A stretch of DNA of 64,000 nucleotides from Blautia obeum ATCC 29174 (lineage in GTDB: Bacteria; Bacillota; Clostridia; Lachnospirales; Lachnospiraceae), in the NCBI RefSeq assembly GCF_025147765.1, contig NZ_CP102265.1:451001-515000 (forward strand), in the 5' to 3' direction. How positions within the stretch are numbered: the stretch's first letter is position 1; every line of letters starts with the position of its first letter. The translations under genes were made by a program, and so were the position numbers. This document shows, one piece after another, positions 54,107-62,947 of this stretch. The notes beneath the pieces were generated by a model. That model did no database searches. It was not told the DNA's origin and saw only the letters and a list, made by a program, of their open reading frames with translations.

Positions 54107-54300
54107 TGTGGATAATGTGGATAATGTGGAAAGTACATGGAGGATAAAATTATGTGCAACCGCGAAAAATGGCGAAATTTCGTATATTATCGCAAAAAAT
54201 ATGAAAAATCGACAAAATATTATGTGAACCAGTTTTGCATAAAAAATCCACATGCCATACGCATATAAAAATGTGTATAAACATGTGGATAATGTGGATA
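54107..54300. promoter_or_regulatory. Cluster of DnaA boxes upstream of dnaD
   Basis: Four exact TGTGGATAA units (TTATCCACA on the minus strand, the DnaA-box consensus) lie at 54107-54115, 54116-54124, 54283-54291 and 54292-54300. A fifth match to TTATNCACA is at 54271-54279. A further degenerate copy, TGTGGAAAG, is at 54125-54133. All face the same way and two pairs are head-to-tail without spacers. The surrounding 53942-54302 gap is AT-rich and holds no gene. A -10-like TATAAT on the minus strand (54047-54042) for dnaD lies about 60 bases downstream. Confidence 0.75.
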
Positions 54301-54302
54301 AC

Positions 54303-55682
54303 TTATTTGCCAAGGAGCTGTTCACCAATATTTACAACGTCTCCGGCGCCCATAGTTATCAACAGGTCGCCCTGTGTACAATTTTCTAATAAAAAGTTTT
54401 CAATCTCGTCGAAGGTCGGGAAGTATTCACATGGAGTACCGAGTTCGACGATTTTTTCCTGCAGATTTCTGGAAGAAATGCCAAGATTATCCGTTTCACG
54501 TGCAGCATAGATATCAGCCAGTACGACGTGATCTGCAAGGGTAAGAGCTTTGGCAAATTCCGGAAGAAGGGCTTTGGTACGTGTATAAGTATGAGGCTGG
54601 AATACACACCAGATCTTCTTATGTGGATAATTTTTGGCTGCGTGAAGGGTGGCTTCAATCTCTGTCGGATGATGCGCATAATCATCAATGATCGTTACAT
54701 CGCCAATTTTGCCTTTATACTGGAATCTGCGGTCTGTACCGCCGAAATCTTTCAGACCATCAAAGATCACTTCTGTAGACAGGTCAAGAAGCTGTCCTGC
54801 AGCGATAGATGCCAGAGCATTGGATACATTGTGAATGCCAGGCACTTTCAGAGAACATGTGCCCAGGTCTTCTCCGTTGTGAAGAACATGGAAGGTTGCA
54901 TGGCCAAGTTCGTCATAAGTAATGTCTGTGGCTGTGTATTCAGCATCGTGTTCCAGACCGTAGGTGATCACTTTACATGGAAGATTTTCTGTGATCATTT
55001 CGTATTTTGGTGTATCTGCATTAATGATGAGTGCACCTTCTGCCGGGAGAAGTTCTGCAAATGTGCGGAAGGAATGACGGATATCATCAATATCTTTGAA
55101 GAAATCAAGATGATCCGCATCAATATTCAGAATGATCCCGATGGTTGGGAAAAAGCTCAGGAAGCTGTTGGTATATTCGCATGCTTCTGTCAGGAAGGTT
55201 TCAGACTGTCCAACACGGATATTACCGCCGATTGCAGGCAGGATACCGCCTACACTGATGGTCGGGTCACATTCACCTTTGAGAAGAATGTGAGAAAGCA
55301 TGGATGTGGTCGTGGTTTTGCCATGTGTTCCGGCAACTGCGATGGAAGTATCATAGTTGCGCATGATCTGACCAAGAAGCTGCGCTCTGGTCAGCATCGG
55401 AATGCCTTTTTCTTTTGCACATGCAAATTCCGGGTTATCCGGGTGAATAGCTGCTGTATAGACAACCACCTGAACAGAATCGGAAATATTGGAGGCGCGT
55501 TGACCATAGTAAATTTTCGCACCTTTGCTTTCCAGAAGACTGGTCAGAGGGCTTTTTTTGGAATCAGAACCGGAAATTGTAAAACCTTCTTCAAGAAGAA
55601 TTTCAGCCAGTCCACTCATACTGATGCCGCCGATACCAATGAAATGGATGGAGAGCGGTTTATGAAAGTCTATCTGATACAT
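54303..55682 (-). CDS. murC: UDP-N-acetylmuramate--L-alanine ligase
   Basis: A 459-residue Mur ligase that adds the first L-Ala to UDP-MurNAc. The N-terminal UDP-binding GIGGISMSGLAEIL, the ATP-binding GTHGKTTTTSML, and the central HxxN-type block TEACEYTNSFLSFFPTIGII are all present, and a C-terminal GAGDVVNIGEQLL closes it. It is transcribed towards dnaD with the DnaA-box gap between them. It has its own promoter upstream (55714-55742). Confidence 0.95.
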   Translation of the reverse strand: MYQIDFHKPLSIHFIGIGGISMSGLAEILLEEGFTISGSDSKKSPLTSLLESKGAKIYYGQRASNISDSVQVVVYTAAIHPDNPEFACAKEKGIPMLTRAQLLGQIMRNYDTSIAVAGTHGKTTTTSMLSHILLKGECDPTISVGGILPAIGGNIRVGQSETFLTEACEYTNSFLSFFPTIGIILNIDADHLDFFKDIDDIRHSFRTFAELLPAEGALIINADTPKYEMITENLPCKVITYGLEHDAEYTATDITYDELGHATFHVLHNGEDLGTCSLKVPGIHNVSNALASIAAGQLLDLSTEVIFDGLKDFGGTDRRFQYKGKIGDVTIIDDYAHHPTEIEATLHAAKNYPHKKIWCVFQPHTYTRTKALLPEFAKALTLADHVVLADIYAARETDNLGISSRNLQEKIVELGTPCEYFPTFDEIENFLLENCTQGDLLITMGAGDVVNIGEQLLGK

Positions 55683-55713
55683 AATAAAAATCTCCTTATC
55701 TTTAATGCTTTTT

Positions 55714-55742
55714 ATTATACCTCTGTCAGATAAAAATGAAAA
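55714..55742 (-). promoter_or_regulatory. Promoter of murC
   Basis: On the minus strand TTTTCA (55742-55737) and TATAAT (55719-55714) are 17 bases apart, about 30 bases before the murC start. Confidence 0.55.
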
Positions 55743-55904
55743 GTGTTACTTTTTATGAGAACAATGTGCAAATATACCAATATAATAGAAGAATAATTGT
55801 GCAAAACATACATAAAAAGTACTGTATTGTTTTTCTGAAGTAAAAAAAACGTGTGCAAAAAATATAAAAAACAGAAGAAAAAATCAAAAAAATTGTAAAT
55901 TATG

Positions 55905-55933
55905 TTCACGGATGCAAAAAAGTATGATATAAT
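55905..55933 (+). promoter_or_regulatory. Promoter of the glgC-glgD operon
   Basis: TATAAT at 55928-55933 has an extended TG (TGATATAAT), and TTCACG at 55905-55910 is a moderate -35 with 17-base spacing. The upstream 55743-55900 stretch is very AT-rich and shows no gene. Confidence 0.6.
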
Positions 55934-55966
55934 GGAAAATCATAACATACAAGAGGTGATTGCGAG

Positions 55967-57244
55967 ATGATGAAAAAAGAAATGATCGCCATGCTTCTGG
56001 CGGGTGGTCAGGGCAGCAGACTGGGAGTACTGACACAAAAGGTTGCGAAACCTGCAGTCGCTTTTGGCGGTAAATACCGCATTATTGATTTTCCATTAAG
56101 TAACTGTATTAATTCTGGTATCGACACAGTTGGTGTACTGACACAGTATCAGCCGCTGCGTCTGAATACGCATATCGGAATTGGTATTCCGTGGGATCTG
56201 GATCGAAATGAGGGCGGAGTTACGGTACTTCCTCCATATGAGAAGAGTACAAACAGTGAATGGTATACAGGAACCGCTAATGCGATCTTTCAGAATCTGG
56301 ATTACATGCAGCAGTACAATCCGGATTATGTATTGATTTTGTCAGGTGACCATATTTATAAAATGGATTATGAAGTGATGCTGAATTATCATAAGGCAAA
56401 CAAGGCAGATGTCACGATTGCCTGTATGCCGGTTCCGATGGAGGAAGCCAGCCGTTTCGGCATCATGGTAACTGATGGATCAGGGCGTGTGACAGAATTT
56501 GAAGAGAAACCGGAGAAACCAAGCAGTAATCTTGCTTCCATGGGAATTTACATATTTAGCTGGCCGGTACTCAAAGAGGCACTGATCGCGCTGAAAGATC
56601 AGAGCAACTGTGATTTTGGAAAACATATTCTTCCTTATTGTAAAGAGAACGGACAGAGACTGTTCGCATATGAATACAATGGCTACTGGAAAGATGTGGG
56701 AACACTTGGATCTTACTGGGAGGCCAATATGGAGTTGATCGATATCATACCGGAGTTCAACCTTTATGAAGAATTCTGGAAGATCTACACCAAGGGTGAT
56801 ATCATTCCACCGCAGTATATTGCAGAAGATGCCGTGACAGACCAGTGCATTATAGGCGAAGGTGCGGAAATCTATGGCGAAGTTCATCATTCAGTGATCG
56901 GACCAAATGTAGTGATCGGTAAGGGCACTGTGGTACGCGATTCGATCATTATGAGAAATACAGTGATCGGAGAAGATTCCGTTCTGGATAAAGCAATCGT
57001 GGCAGAGAATGTTACGGTTGGCAATCATGTAACACTTGTATGTGGCGAAGAAGCAGAAAATGTGTTGAAGCCGGCTGTATATGCATTCGGACTTGCGACT
57101 GTGGGAGAACAGAGCGTAATTCCGGATAACGTTAAAATAGGAAGAAATACTGCAATATCCGGAGTGACAGCGACAGAAGATTATCCGGGAGGAATCCTGG
57201 AAAGTGGACAGATCATTAAAGCAAAGGATGGTGAGCAGGCATGA
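55967..57244 (+). CDS. glgC: Glucose-1-phosphate adenylyltransferase, catalytic subunit
   Basis: A 425-residue ADP-glucose pyrophosphorylase that makes ADP-glucose for glycogen. The nucleotide motif [14 protein letters not shown] is intact near the N terminus. The sugar-phosphate site includes [11 protein letters not shown] and [11 protein letters not shown], and a C-terminal left-handed beta-helix (about 290-420) carries hexapeptide repeats such as [13 protein letters not shown]. It overlaps glgD by four bases, giving a GlgC/GlgD heteromeric enzyme as in Bacillus. Confidence 0.95.
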   Translation: MMKKEMIAMLLAGGQGSRLGVLTQKVAKPAVAFGGKYRIIDFPLSNCINSGIDTVGVLTQYQPLRLNTHIGIGIPWDLDRNEGGVTVLPPYEKSTNSEWYTGTANAIFQNLDYMQQYNPDYVLILSGDHIYKMDYEVMLNYHKANKADVTIACMPVPMEEASRFGIMVTDGSGRVTEFEEKPEKPSSNLASMGIYIFSWPVLKEALIALKDQSNCDFGKHILPYCKENGQRLFAYEYNGYWKDVGTLGSYWEANMELIDIIPEFNLYEEFWKIYTKGDIIPPQYIAEDAVTDQCIIGEGAEIYGEVHHSVIGPNVVIGKGTVVRDSIIMRNTVIGEDSVLDKAIVAENVTVGNHVTLVCGEEAENVLKPAVYAFGLATVGEQSVIPDNVKIGRNTAISGVTATEDYPGGILESGQIIKAKDGEQA

Positions 57245-58362
57245 GAGCAATTGGAATTATTCTGGCCGGCGGAAATAACAACCGCATGAGAGAACTGTCG
57301 GACAAGAGGGCGATTGCAGCGATGCCTGTTGCAGGAAGTTATCGAAGCATCGATTTTGCCCTGAGCAACATGGCAAATTCCCATGTTCAGAAAGTTGCAG
57401 TTCTGACGCAGTACAATGCAAGATCGTTAAATGAACATTTGAGTTCCTCAAAATGGTGGGATTTTGGAAGAAAGCAGGGAGGTCTGTTTGTATTCACTCC
57501 TACGATTACCAAGAATAACAGCTTATGGTATCAGGGAACAGCAGATGCCATTTATCAGAATATTGATTTTTTGAAAAAGAGTCATGAACCTTATGCAATC
57601 ATTGCATCCGGTGACTGTGTGTATAAGATGGACTATAATAAAGTCCTTGAATATCATATTGCGAAACGGGCAGATATTACAGTTGTCTGCACAACATGCC
57701 GGGACCAGAATGAGGTAGAGCGCTTTGGCGTGCTTCGTATGAATGACGATGGCAGAATTGTGGAGTTCGAAGAGAAACCGATCGTTTCTTCTTATAATAC
57801 AATATCAACAGGTATTTACGTTGTAAGAAGAAGGCTGCTGATCGAACTGATCGAGCGGGCTGCACAGGAAGGCAGACATGATTTTGTAAATGACATCCTG
57901 ATCCGTTACAAAAACCTGAAACGAATTTATGGTTATAAGACAGAGGATTACTGGAGTAATATTTCTGATGCAGAAGCTTATTATCGTACCAATATGGCAT
58001 TTCTGCAGCCGGAGATCCGTAATTATTTCTTCAGACAGGAACCGGGAATCAAAACAAAGATCGACGATCTTCCGCCGGCCAAGTATAATCCTGGGGCAGA
58101 GGTGAAGAACAGTCTTGTTGCGAGTGGCTGCATTATCAATGGTACAGTAGAGAATTCAGTACTGTTCAAGAGTGTATATGTCGGCAATAATTGTGTGATA
58201 AGGAATTCAGTGATCCTTAATGATGTGTATATCGGAGATAACACTGTCATAGAGAATTGTATTGTTGAGAGCCGGGATACGATTCGGGCGAATTCCAGCT
58301 ATAAAGGCGAAGACGGAAAAGTCAGGATCGTTGTTGAAAAAAATGAACGCTATGGATTATAA
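57241..58362 (+). CDS. glgD: Glucose-1-phosphate adenylyltransferase, GlgD subunit
   Basis: A 373-residue paralogue of GlgC. The pyrophosphorylase motif is altered: [15 protein letters not shown] replaces GGQGSRL. The phosphate site ([12 protein letters not shown]) and a C-terminal beta-helix ([17 protein letters not shown]) remain. In Bacillus-type operons GlgD is a non-catalytic or weakly active partner that modulates GlgC. It is coupled to glgC by ATGA overlap. No other glg genes follow in this window. Confidence 0.93.
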   Translation: MRAIGIILAGGNNNRMRELSDKRAIAAMPVAGSYRSIDFALSNMANSHVQKVAVLTQYNARSLNEHLSSSKWWDFGRKQGGLFVFTPTITKNNSLWYQGTADAIYQNIDFLKKSHEPYAIIASGDCVYKMDYNKVLEYHIAKRADITVVCTTCRDQNEVERFGVLRMNDDGRIVEFEEKPIVSSYNTISTGIYVVRRRLLIELIERAAQEGRHDFVNDILIRYKNLKRIYGYKTEDYWSNISDAEAYYRTNMAFLQPEIRNYFFRQEPGIKTKIDDLPPAKYNPGAEVKNSLVASGCIINGTVENSVLFKSVYVGNNCVIRNSVILNDVYIGDNTVIENCIVESRDTIRANSSYKGEDGKVRIVVEKNERYGL

Positions 58363-58431
58363 TTGCTGAAGACAGCAGCTTGTAATCTGTAAAATAAAGA
58401 AATGCGTATGAAAATGAAAGGGGCAGGCACG

Positions 58432-58725
58432 ATGAATATTACAGACGTACGTGTGAGAAAAGTTGCGAAGGAAGGAAAGATGAAGGCGGTCGTTTCGATT
58501 ACGATTGATGAAGAATTTGTAGTTCATGATATCAAAGTAATTGAAGGCGAGAAGGGACTGTTTATTGCAATGCCGAGCCGCAAAGCTACAGATGGTGAAT
58601 ACAGAGACATTGCGCATCCGATCAATTCCCGTACCAGAGATAGGATCCAGACACTGATTCTTGAAAAGTATCAGGAAATGCTGGATGCAGAACCGGAAGA
58701 GGAACTGGAAGAAGCAGTTGAATAA
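58432..58725 (+). CDS. spoVG: Septation/sporulation regulator SpoVG
   Basis: A 97-residue nucleic-acid-binding protein. The characteristic start [19 protein letters not shown] and the block [20 protein letters not shown] and the [11 protein letters not shown] segment are all present, with an acidic C terminus. It is a conserved Firmicute regulator of septum formation, capsule and virulence. ATG 58432 follows AAAGGGG with 8-base spacing, which excludes the earlier in-frame ATGs at 58402 and after. A terminator follows. Confidence 0.95.
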   Translation: MNITDVRVRKVAKEGKMKAVVSITIDEEFVVHDIKVIEGEKGLFIAMPSRKATDGEYRDIAHPINSRTRDRIQTLILEKYQEMLDAEPEEELEEAVE

Positions 58726-58781
58726 ATACAGTGGCTGCAGACAGATCAGCCGATTTTTGAATCTCTAAATAAGAAATAATA

Positions 58782-58826
58782 AGATCCGGGGACATGGGAT
58801 AAATCCTGTGTTCCTGGATCTTTTAT
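58782..58826 (+). terminator. Terminator of spoVG
   Basis: AAGATCCGGGGACA pairs with TGTGTTCCTGGATCTT around an 11-base loop and runs into TTTT. The rest of the gap to 59016 holds the promoter at 58958. Confidence 0.8.
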
Positions 58827-58957
58827 GTTTCTGGAAAAATATGTAAAAAATGAAATGATTCTGTAATAATTTAGAATTTTGGAGGCAAAATCTACTGGAT
58901 TTCAGGGTATAAAAATGTGAAATGTTACATGAATGTTACAAAAATGAAATGAAAGTA

Positions 58958-58985
58958 TTGATTATTTGTGAGAATGTGTTATACT
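58958..58985 (+). promoter_or_regulatory. Promoter of the 3D-domain gene
   Basis: TTGATT at 58958-58963 and TATACT at 58980-58985 are 16 bases apart, about 30 bases before the start codon. Confidence 0.6.
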
Positions 58986-59015
58986 TAACCTACAAAATAT
59001 TTAAGAGGTGTTTTT

Positions 59016-60338
59016 ATGAAGAGTAAGAAAGTTCTTTCACTGCTGCTGGCATGTGCAGTGACCGTATCTATGGGAACAACCGTATTTGCTTCCACAGAAG
59101 ATCAGATTGCAGCTGCACAGGCACAGAAGCAGGAAGCACAGGCAGGACTTGCGCAGGCCCAGGCGAATATCAGCGGGCTGGAAAGCAAGAAACAGGAACT
59201 GGAGTCCTACCTTGCAGAACTGAATTCCCAATATAATGAACTTACAGACAGTATTTCACAGCTCAGCATTGAGGCTGCCGAGAAAGAAGAGGAGCTTAAG
59301 AATGTAAAGGCTCAGCTTGAAGTGGCAAAGCAGAATGCACAGGACCAGTACGAGGCAATGAAGATTCGTATCCAGTACATGTACGAGCATGGTGGAAGTA
59401 CTATGCTTGAAATGCTTTTGTCATCTGACAATCTTTCTGATTTTATGAATCAGGCAAACAATGTGGCTACAATTTCTACATATGACAGAAACATGCTGAA
59501 GAAATATGAGGAGACACAGGAAGCAATCAAGACTCAGGAAACTCAGGTCGAAGAAGAGTCTGCTTCTATTGGAAATCTTCTTACAGAGAAAAGCTCTAAG
59601 CAGCAGGAAGTACAGAATCTGGTGGCATCGACCAGTGACAATATCAATTCCTATGTAAACCAGATCAGTGCAAGTCAGGAAGAAGCAGATGCTCTTATGA
59701 CTCAGGTGAACAGTGCAGACAGTAGTATTTCACAGCTGATGGAAGAGGCTGAACAGGAAAAAGCTGCTGAAGCTGCAGCGGCAGAAGCAGCAGCCGCACA
59801 GGAAACAGCAGAAGCTGCACAGGATGAAAATACAGATGAAGAAACAGATGAAGAAACAGATGTAGTGGATGAATCTGGATATACTTCAGAAGCACAGGAT
59901 ACTTCTTCCGGCAGTGAAGATACCACATATACAGAGGATACATCTTCAACGGACAGCAGTGATTACTCCGAAGATACATCTTCAGACAGTGCAACAGCTG
60001 AAGAGACGAGCAGTAGTTCTTCTGATACAAGTTCTTCAGAGACCAGCTCTTCCAGTCAGGGAACTTACCTTGGTAATTTTAAACTGACAGGATACTGTAA
60101 CTGCGCACAGTGCTGCGGAACAGCTGGAAATGCAACCGCAAGTGGTACAACACCAGTGGCAGGACGTACTGTTGCAATGGCAGGGGTACCGTTTGGAACC
60201 AAACTTCTGATCAATGGAAATGTTTATACAGTAGAAGATCTCGGAACTCCTTATGGCCATGTTGACATTTACTGTAGCAGTCACAGTGAGGCACTGAGTT
60301 TTGGATTACAGTATGCGGATGTATACCAGTTAAATTAA
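59016..60338 (+). CDS. Secreted coiled-coil protein with C-terminal 3D domain
   Basis: A 440-residue secreted cell-wall protein. A signal peptide (1 to about 26, MKSKKVLSLLLACAVTVSMG...) is followed by a long coiled coil (about 27-250) of the PcsB/CwlO N-terminal type. A linker of about 90 residues, rich in Ser, Thr, Asp and Glu, follows. The C-terminal 3D domain (about 350-440) includes KLTGYCNCAQCCGTAG and HVDIYCSSHSEAL. 3D domains occur in lytic transglycosylases and resuscitation-type factors. It probably acts on peptidoglycan and may depend on an FtsEX-like partner, as other coiled-coil hydrolases do. Confidence 0.85.
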   Translation: MKSKKVLSLLLACAVTVSMGTTVFASTEDQIAAAQAQKQEAQAGLAQAQANISGLESKKQELESYLAELNSQYNELTDSISQLSIEAAEKEEELKNVKAQLEVAKQNAQDQYEAMKIRIQYMYEHGGSTMLEMLLSSDNLSDFMNQANNVATISTYDRNMLKKYEETQEAIKTQETQVEEESASIGNLLTEKSSKQQEVQNLVASTSDNINSYVNQISASQEEADALMTQVNSADSSISQLMEEAEQEKAAEAAAAEAAAAQETAEAAQDENTDEETDEETDVVDESGYTSEAQDTSSGSEDTTYTEDTSSTDSSDYSEDTSSDSATAEETSSSSSDTSSSETSSSSQGTYLGNFKLTGYCNCAQCCGTAGNATASGTTPVAGRTVAMAGVPFGTKLLINGNVYTVEDLGTPYGHVDIYCSSHSEALSFGLQYADVYQLN

Positions 60339-60351
60339 ATATAAGAATAAT

Positions 60352-60388
60352 AAAAAGAGCTGTCTGGTTTGACCAGACAGCTTTTTTG
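60352..60388. terminator. Bidirectional terminator between the 3D and pduB-like genes
   Basis: AGCTGTCTGG (60358-60367) pairs with CCAGACAGCT (60373-60382), with A-rich and T-rich flanks on either side. Confidence 0.9.
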
Positions 60389-60410
60389 ACTGAAAATATA
60401 TTGTTGAGTA

Positions 60411-61127
60411 TCACAGATATGGAGTTCCTGGGATTTCCGGATAGCTGCCCATGCCGATCAGAAGTTCCAGTCCAACCTGACGGGCTTCCAGTACCGCTGC
60501 TTTAACAGCACTGGCATCGCCGGAGATACCGAGAATCACTTCGTTAGAGTGACTGGTTCCGATACTTGGCGTCATATAACAGGTGATATTTACGGCAGAT
60601 GCTTTCATAGCGGTATCGGCCATTACAAGACCAATTGCAGCAGGAGATCCTGCCATGAAGCCGAAGGCCTCGCCTGGTACGGCATGAAATGCTTTCTGCA
60701 GTGCAGCTCCCGCGCTTGCGGAATAAGTGAATTCCAGATGACCGGATTCGCTGATATAAAGCTCTCCTGCATTTTTCTTTGTAAGTTCGAGGCCAAGCTC
60801 GATTGCATGACGTACATCTGAAACATCGTTGCCGCCGATTACAATATAGTTTCCATGACCACCCCAACCTTTGGTGTCTCGTGGAAACTCAATGGAAAGA
60901 ACTTCGGTGTTGGTTGCTTTTACGGCATCATCGATTGCTGTGATCTGTCCGGCAGCACCGGTTCGGGAACTGAAAAGTCCAAGGGCGTGGTATTTCATTC
61001 CGACATTCATTTCTTTTAATAATGTATCATCAATACCGGAAATCACCAGTCCGATCGTATCCAGGACGGTTGTTCCGACAAATTCTGTTCTTGTACAGTG
61101 CGTACTGATACTTTTTACATCGATCAT
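60411..61127 (-). CDS. PduB-type bacterial microcompartment shell protein (tandem BMC domains)
   Basis: A 238-residue protein with two BMC repeats, about 16-110 and 125-225. The segment TEFVGTTVLDTIGLVI at the start and SIEFPRDTKGWGGHGNYIVI and SNEVILGISGDASAVKAAVL later follow PduB closely. PduB is a trimeric BMC-T shell protein of propanediol-type compartments, with pores that can gate. Here it stands alone: no other shell or diol-dehydratase gene is on either side, and it has its own terminator. It may serve a compartment encoded elsewhere or be a relic. Confidence 0.88.
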   Translation of the reverse strand: MIDVKSISTHCTRTEFVGTTVLDTIGLVISGIDDTLLKEMNVGMKYHALGLFSSRTGAAGQITAIDDAVKATNTEVLSIEFPRDTKGWGGHGNYIVIGGNDVSDVRHAIELGLELTKKNAGELYISESGHLEFTYSASAGAALQKAFHAVPGEAFGFMAGSPAAIGLVMADTAMKASAVNITCYMTPSIGTSHSNEVILGISGDASAVKAAVLEARQVGLELLIGMGSYPEIPGTPYL

Positions 61128-61334
61128 AAGAAGACTCCTGTTCCGCCTGTTTGATGCAGACGTTTTTTCTTTATGCTTGTTAAATAAATATCTTATTTAT
61201 AAATATAATCTATTTTATGCTTACTTGCAAGAGAAAGAATGCGCTAGGAACTGCTGAATAAGCTGACTGGGATTCGTGACTAAATTTGTGACCGTTGATT
61301 TCACGCCCATTTTCCGGAATCTCTTTTTAAACGC

Positions 61335-61374
61335 AAAAAAACACCGAAACTCTTGATTTCCAAGAATTTCGGCG
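61335..61374 (-). terminator. Terminator downstream of tRNA-Pro
   Basis: On the minus strand CGCCGAAATTCTTG pairs with CAAGAGTTTCGGTG and is followed by TTTTTTT. It lies about 15 bases after the tRNA 3' end. Confidence 0.85.
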
Positions 61375-61388
61375 CCCCTGCCAAGTAG

Positions 61389-61462
61389 TCGAAGTGACAG
61401 GATTTGAACCTGCGGCCTCTGCGTCCCGAACGCAGCGCTCTACCAAACTGAGCCACACTTCG
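61389..61462 (-). tRNA. tRNA-Pro (anticodon CGG)
   Basis: The minus strand gives a full cloverleaf: acceptor CGAAGTG/CACTTCG, D arm GCTCAGTTTGGTAGAGC, anticodon arm CTGCG-TTCGGGA-CGCAG with anticodon CGG, and T arm with GGTTCAAATCC. The discriminator base is A, and CCA is not encoded. It reads proline codon CCG. Confidence 0.95.
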
Positions 61463-61662
61463 TTATTTGTTTTTGTTTCGTCGTTCAACGCAAGACATAT
61501 TATATTATAGAGATATGGAAATGTCAACAGGCTTTTTCAAAAAAGTTACAAAAAGTTTTTTTGTTGATTTAAATTATTATATAGTATATTTTGTTTACAG
61601 GATTCAAACAAATTAAACAGAAAAAACCTGGCTGACTTTTCCAGTATAAAGAATTGTGTGGA

Positions 61663-61860
61663 TCACACTGCGTTCTGTATATGCATAACAGTCTCAAAAT
61701 CTCCAATACACATTGGACGATAATAAAGGAATCCCTGAATCTCATTACATCCTTCATTTTTAAGGAAATCAGCGATTACTTCTGTTTCCACACCTTCGCA
61801 CACAATTGATTTGTGCATGCGCTTCAACATATGGAACATTTTCTGTGAAAGATAGAGATT
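61663..61860 (-). pseudogene. C-terminal remnant of an EAL-domain (c-di-GMP phosphodiesterase) gene
   Basis: The last 50-60 residues in this frame read like the end of an EAL domain: HKSIVCEGVETEVIADFLKN and GCNEIQGFLYYRPM. The EAL motif itself and all upstream catalytic residues are missing; the sequence before about 61860 is a hydrophobic stretch that does not belong to the fold. It is a decayed fragment and cannot be active. It lies between the tRNA and the XRE regulator. Confidence 0.75.
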
Positions 61861-61935
61861 CAGAAACAGAAGCATTGCCATGAGCCCAAGTGTGAATTCA
61901 CAGAGATAAAGAGTATTTTTGCTTAAAATAAAAAA

Positions 61936-61958
61936 ACCGTAGCGCAATTTGTACTACA
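61936..61958 (-). terminator. Weak terminator of the XRE regulator gene
   Basis: On the minus strand a short imperfect stem (GTAG...CTAC) is followed by GGTTTTTTT. It lies about 40 bases after the XRE stop. Confidence 0.4.
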
Positions 61959-61995
61959 GGCAACGAAAATATAACAACAAATGACAGATGAAATT

Positions 61996-62235
61996 TTATT
62001 TTAAATCTTTGAAAAAGTCTCCTACTTCACAGTCCAGAATCTTGGCCAGAGCAACCAGTTCGCTGACTTTGATATTCATACGATTGGTTTCAATCTTGGC
62101 ATAACTGCTCTTGGAGATCGGAATACCCATCAGATTCATTTTTGCAATGACCTGATCCTGTTTGAGTTTACATTGGTAGCGCCTTTTCTGAATATTGCTG
62201 CCAATACTCATATCCATTCTGATCTTCTGTATCAT
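61996..62235 (-). CDS. XRE-family transcriptional regulator
   Basis: A 79-residue helix-turn-helix protein with little beyond the DNA-binding domain (about 10-70): IGSNIQKRRYQCKLKQDQVI, then SKSSYAKIETNRMNIKVSEL and LAKILDCEVGDFF. It starts at 62235, six bases after a GGAG. It is transcribed away from the HicB-like gene. Two near-identical 16-base palindromes lie in the gap, suggesting it controls itself and the divergent gene. Confidence 0.88.
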   Translation of the reverse strand: MIQKIRMDMSIGSNIQKRRYQCKLKQDQVIAKMNLMGIPISKSSYAKIETNRMNIKVSELVALAKILDCEVGDFFKDLK

Positions 62236-62255
62236 ATTTTCTCCATATCCTAATA

Positions 62256-62271
62256 TTTCGCAATAAAGAAA
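62256..62271. promoter_or_regulatory. Operator-like palindrome, copy 1
   Basis: TTTCGCAATAAAGAAA is an inverted repeat (TTTC...GAAA) 21 bases before the XRE start codon. It matches copy 2 at 13 of 16 positions. Confidence 0.5.
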
Positions 62272-62281
62272 GTTCTATGTA

Positions 62282-62310
62282 TTGATGATAGAGAAGATTT
62301 TAGGTATAAT
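62282..62310 (+). promoter_or_regulatory. Promoter of the HicB-like gene
   Basis: TTGATG at 62282-62287 and TATAAT at 62305-62310 are exactly 17 bases apart. The predicted start falls inside operator copy 2. Confidence 0.75.
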
Positions 62311-62330
62311 GTTTCGTGATAAGGAAACAT
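62309..62330. promoter_or_regulatory. Operator-like palindrome, copy 2, at the transcription start
   Basis: ATGTTTC and GAAACAT form perfect 7-base arms around GTGATAAG. The core TTTCGTGATAAGGAAA (62312-62327) repeats copy 1. It overlaps the -10 box and start site of the HicB-like gene, the expected place for a repressor. Confidence 0.6.
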
Positions 62331-62383
62331 TTGCAATCAGATATCGCAGTAGACAAAAAATATGATCAGGAAATACTGGAAGG

Positions 62384-62890
62384 ATGAATGAGGAAAATAT
62401 GGATAAAGATTGGATAAAAGCAGTGACACTCCTTTGCATTATTGCACAGAACAATGCGGACTCTATGAAGCGGTCCGTTCGATATGCAGAGATCATGAAA
62501 AAGGAATACGGACTGGATGCCGAAAAATTTCAGCGGATTTATGACAGCTGGTTTTGCAGTGGTGAGATTCAGGAAAAATACCGGATTAAGGATTCGGTTA
62601 CAGGAAGAGAACAGAAACTTCCTCTGTATCACAAAGGAGTAGATGGTATGTGCAGGATGCTCGAAGAAGGTATCATAGATGAAAAGGAATTCTTTGAGAT
62701 ATTCTGGGAAACACCTTATGAAACCTTGAAAGAAAATGAAAAGTATACAGGATTCTATCCTTCACTACCGGGTTGCATTGCATCGGCTGAAGGAAAAAAT
62801 CAGCTGAAAGAAGAGATGCGTACTGCTTTGAAGAAATGGATTCGGTCAGCATTCTATATGTGGAGGGAAAACAATATCCTGGAAGAGTGA
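62384..62890 (+). CDS. Protein with HicB-like C-terminal domain
   Basis: A 168-residue protein. The C-terminal part (about 118-160) reads TGFYPSLPGCIASAEGKNQL followed by KEEMRTALKKW, the pattern of the HicB antitoxin RNase H-like fold (Y-x-DLPGC-x-S-x-G). The N-terminal part (about 1-110) has no recognised motif. No HicA mRNA interferase gene is adjacent. The divergent XRE regulator and twin operators suggest a self-controlled module. It may be a HicB relative used outside toxin control. Confidence 0.6.
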   Translation: MNEENMDKDWIKAVTLLCIIAQNNADSMKRSVRYAEIMKKEYGLDAEKFQRIYDSWFCSGEIQEKYRIKDSVTGREQKLPLYHKGVDGMCRMLEEGIIDEKEFFEIFWETPYETLKENEKYTGFYPSLPGCIASAEGKNQLKEEMRTALKKWIRSAFYMWRENNILEE

Positions 62891-62947
62891 TCTTCCGGGA
62901 TTTTTTGCATATATATAAGTGATATGAAAAAAACGGGAGGAAGCTGC

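Noticed and set aside
54107..54300. The TGTGGATAA repeats as the chromosomal origin oriC
   Set aside because: The usual neighbours dnaA, dnaN, recF and rpmH are absent and murC adjoins instead. A DnaA-box cluster is kept as the reading, and an origin is not claimed.
62384..62890. A complete HicAB toxin-antitoxin system
   Set aside because: No HicA-like frame was found on either strand nearby, and only the C-terminal part resembles HicB.
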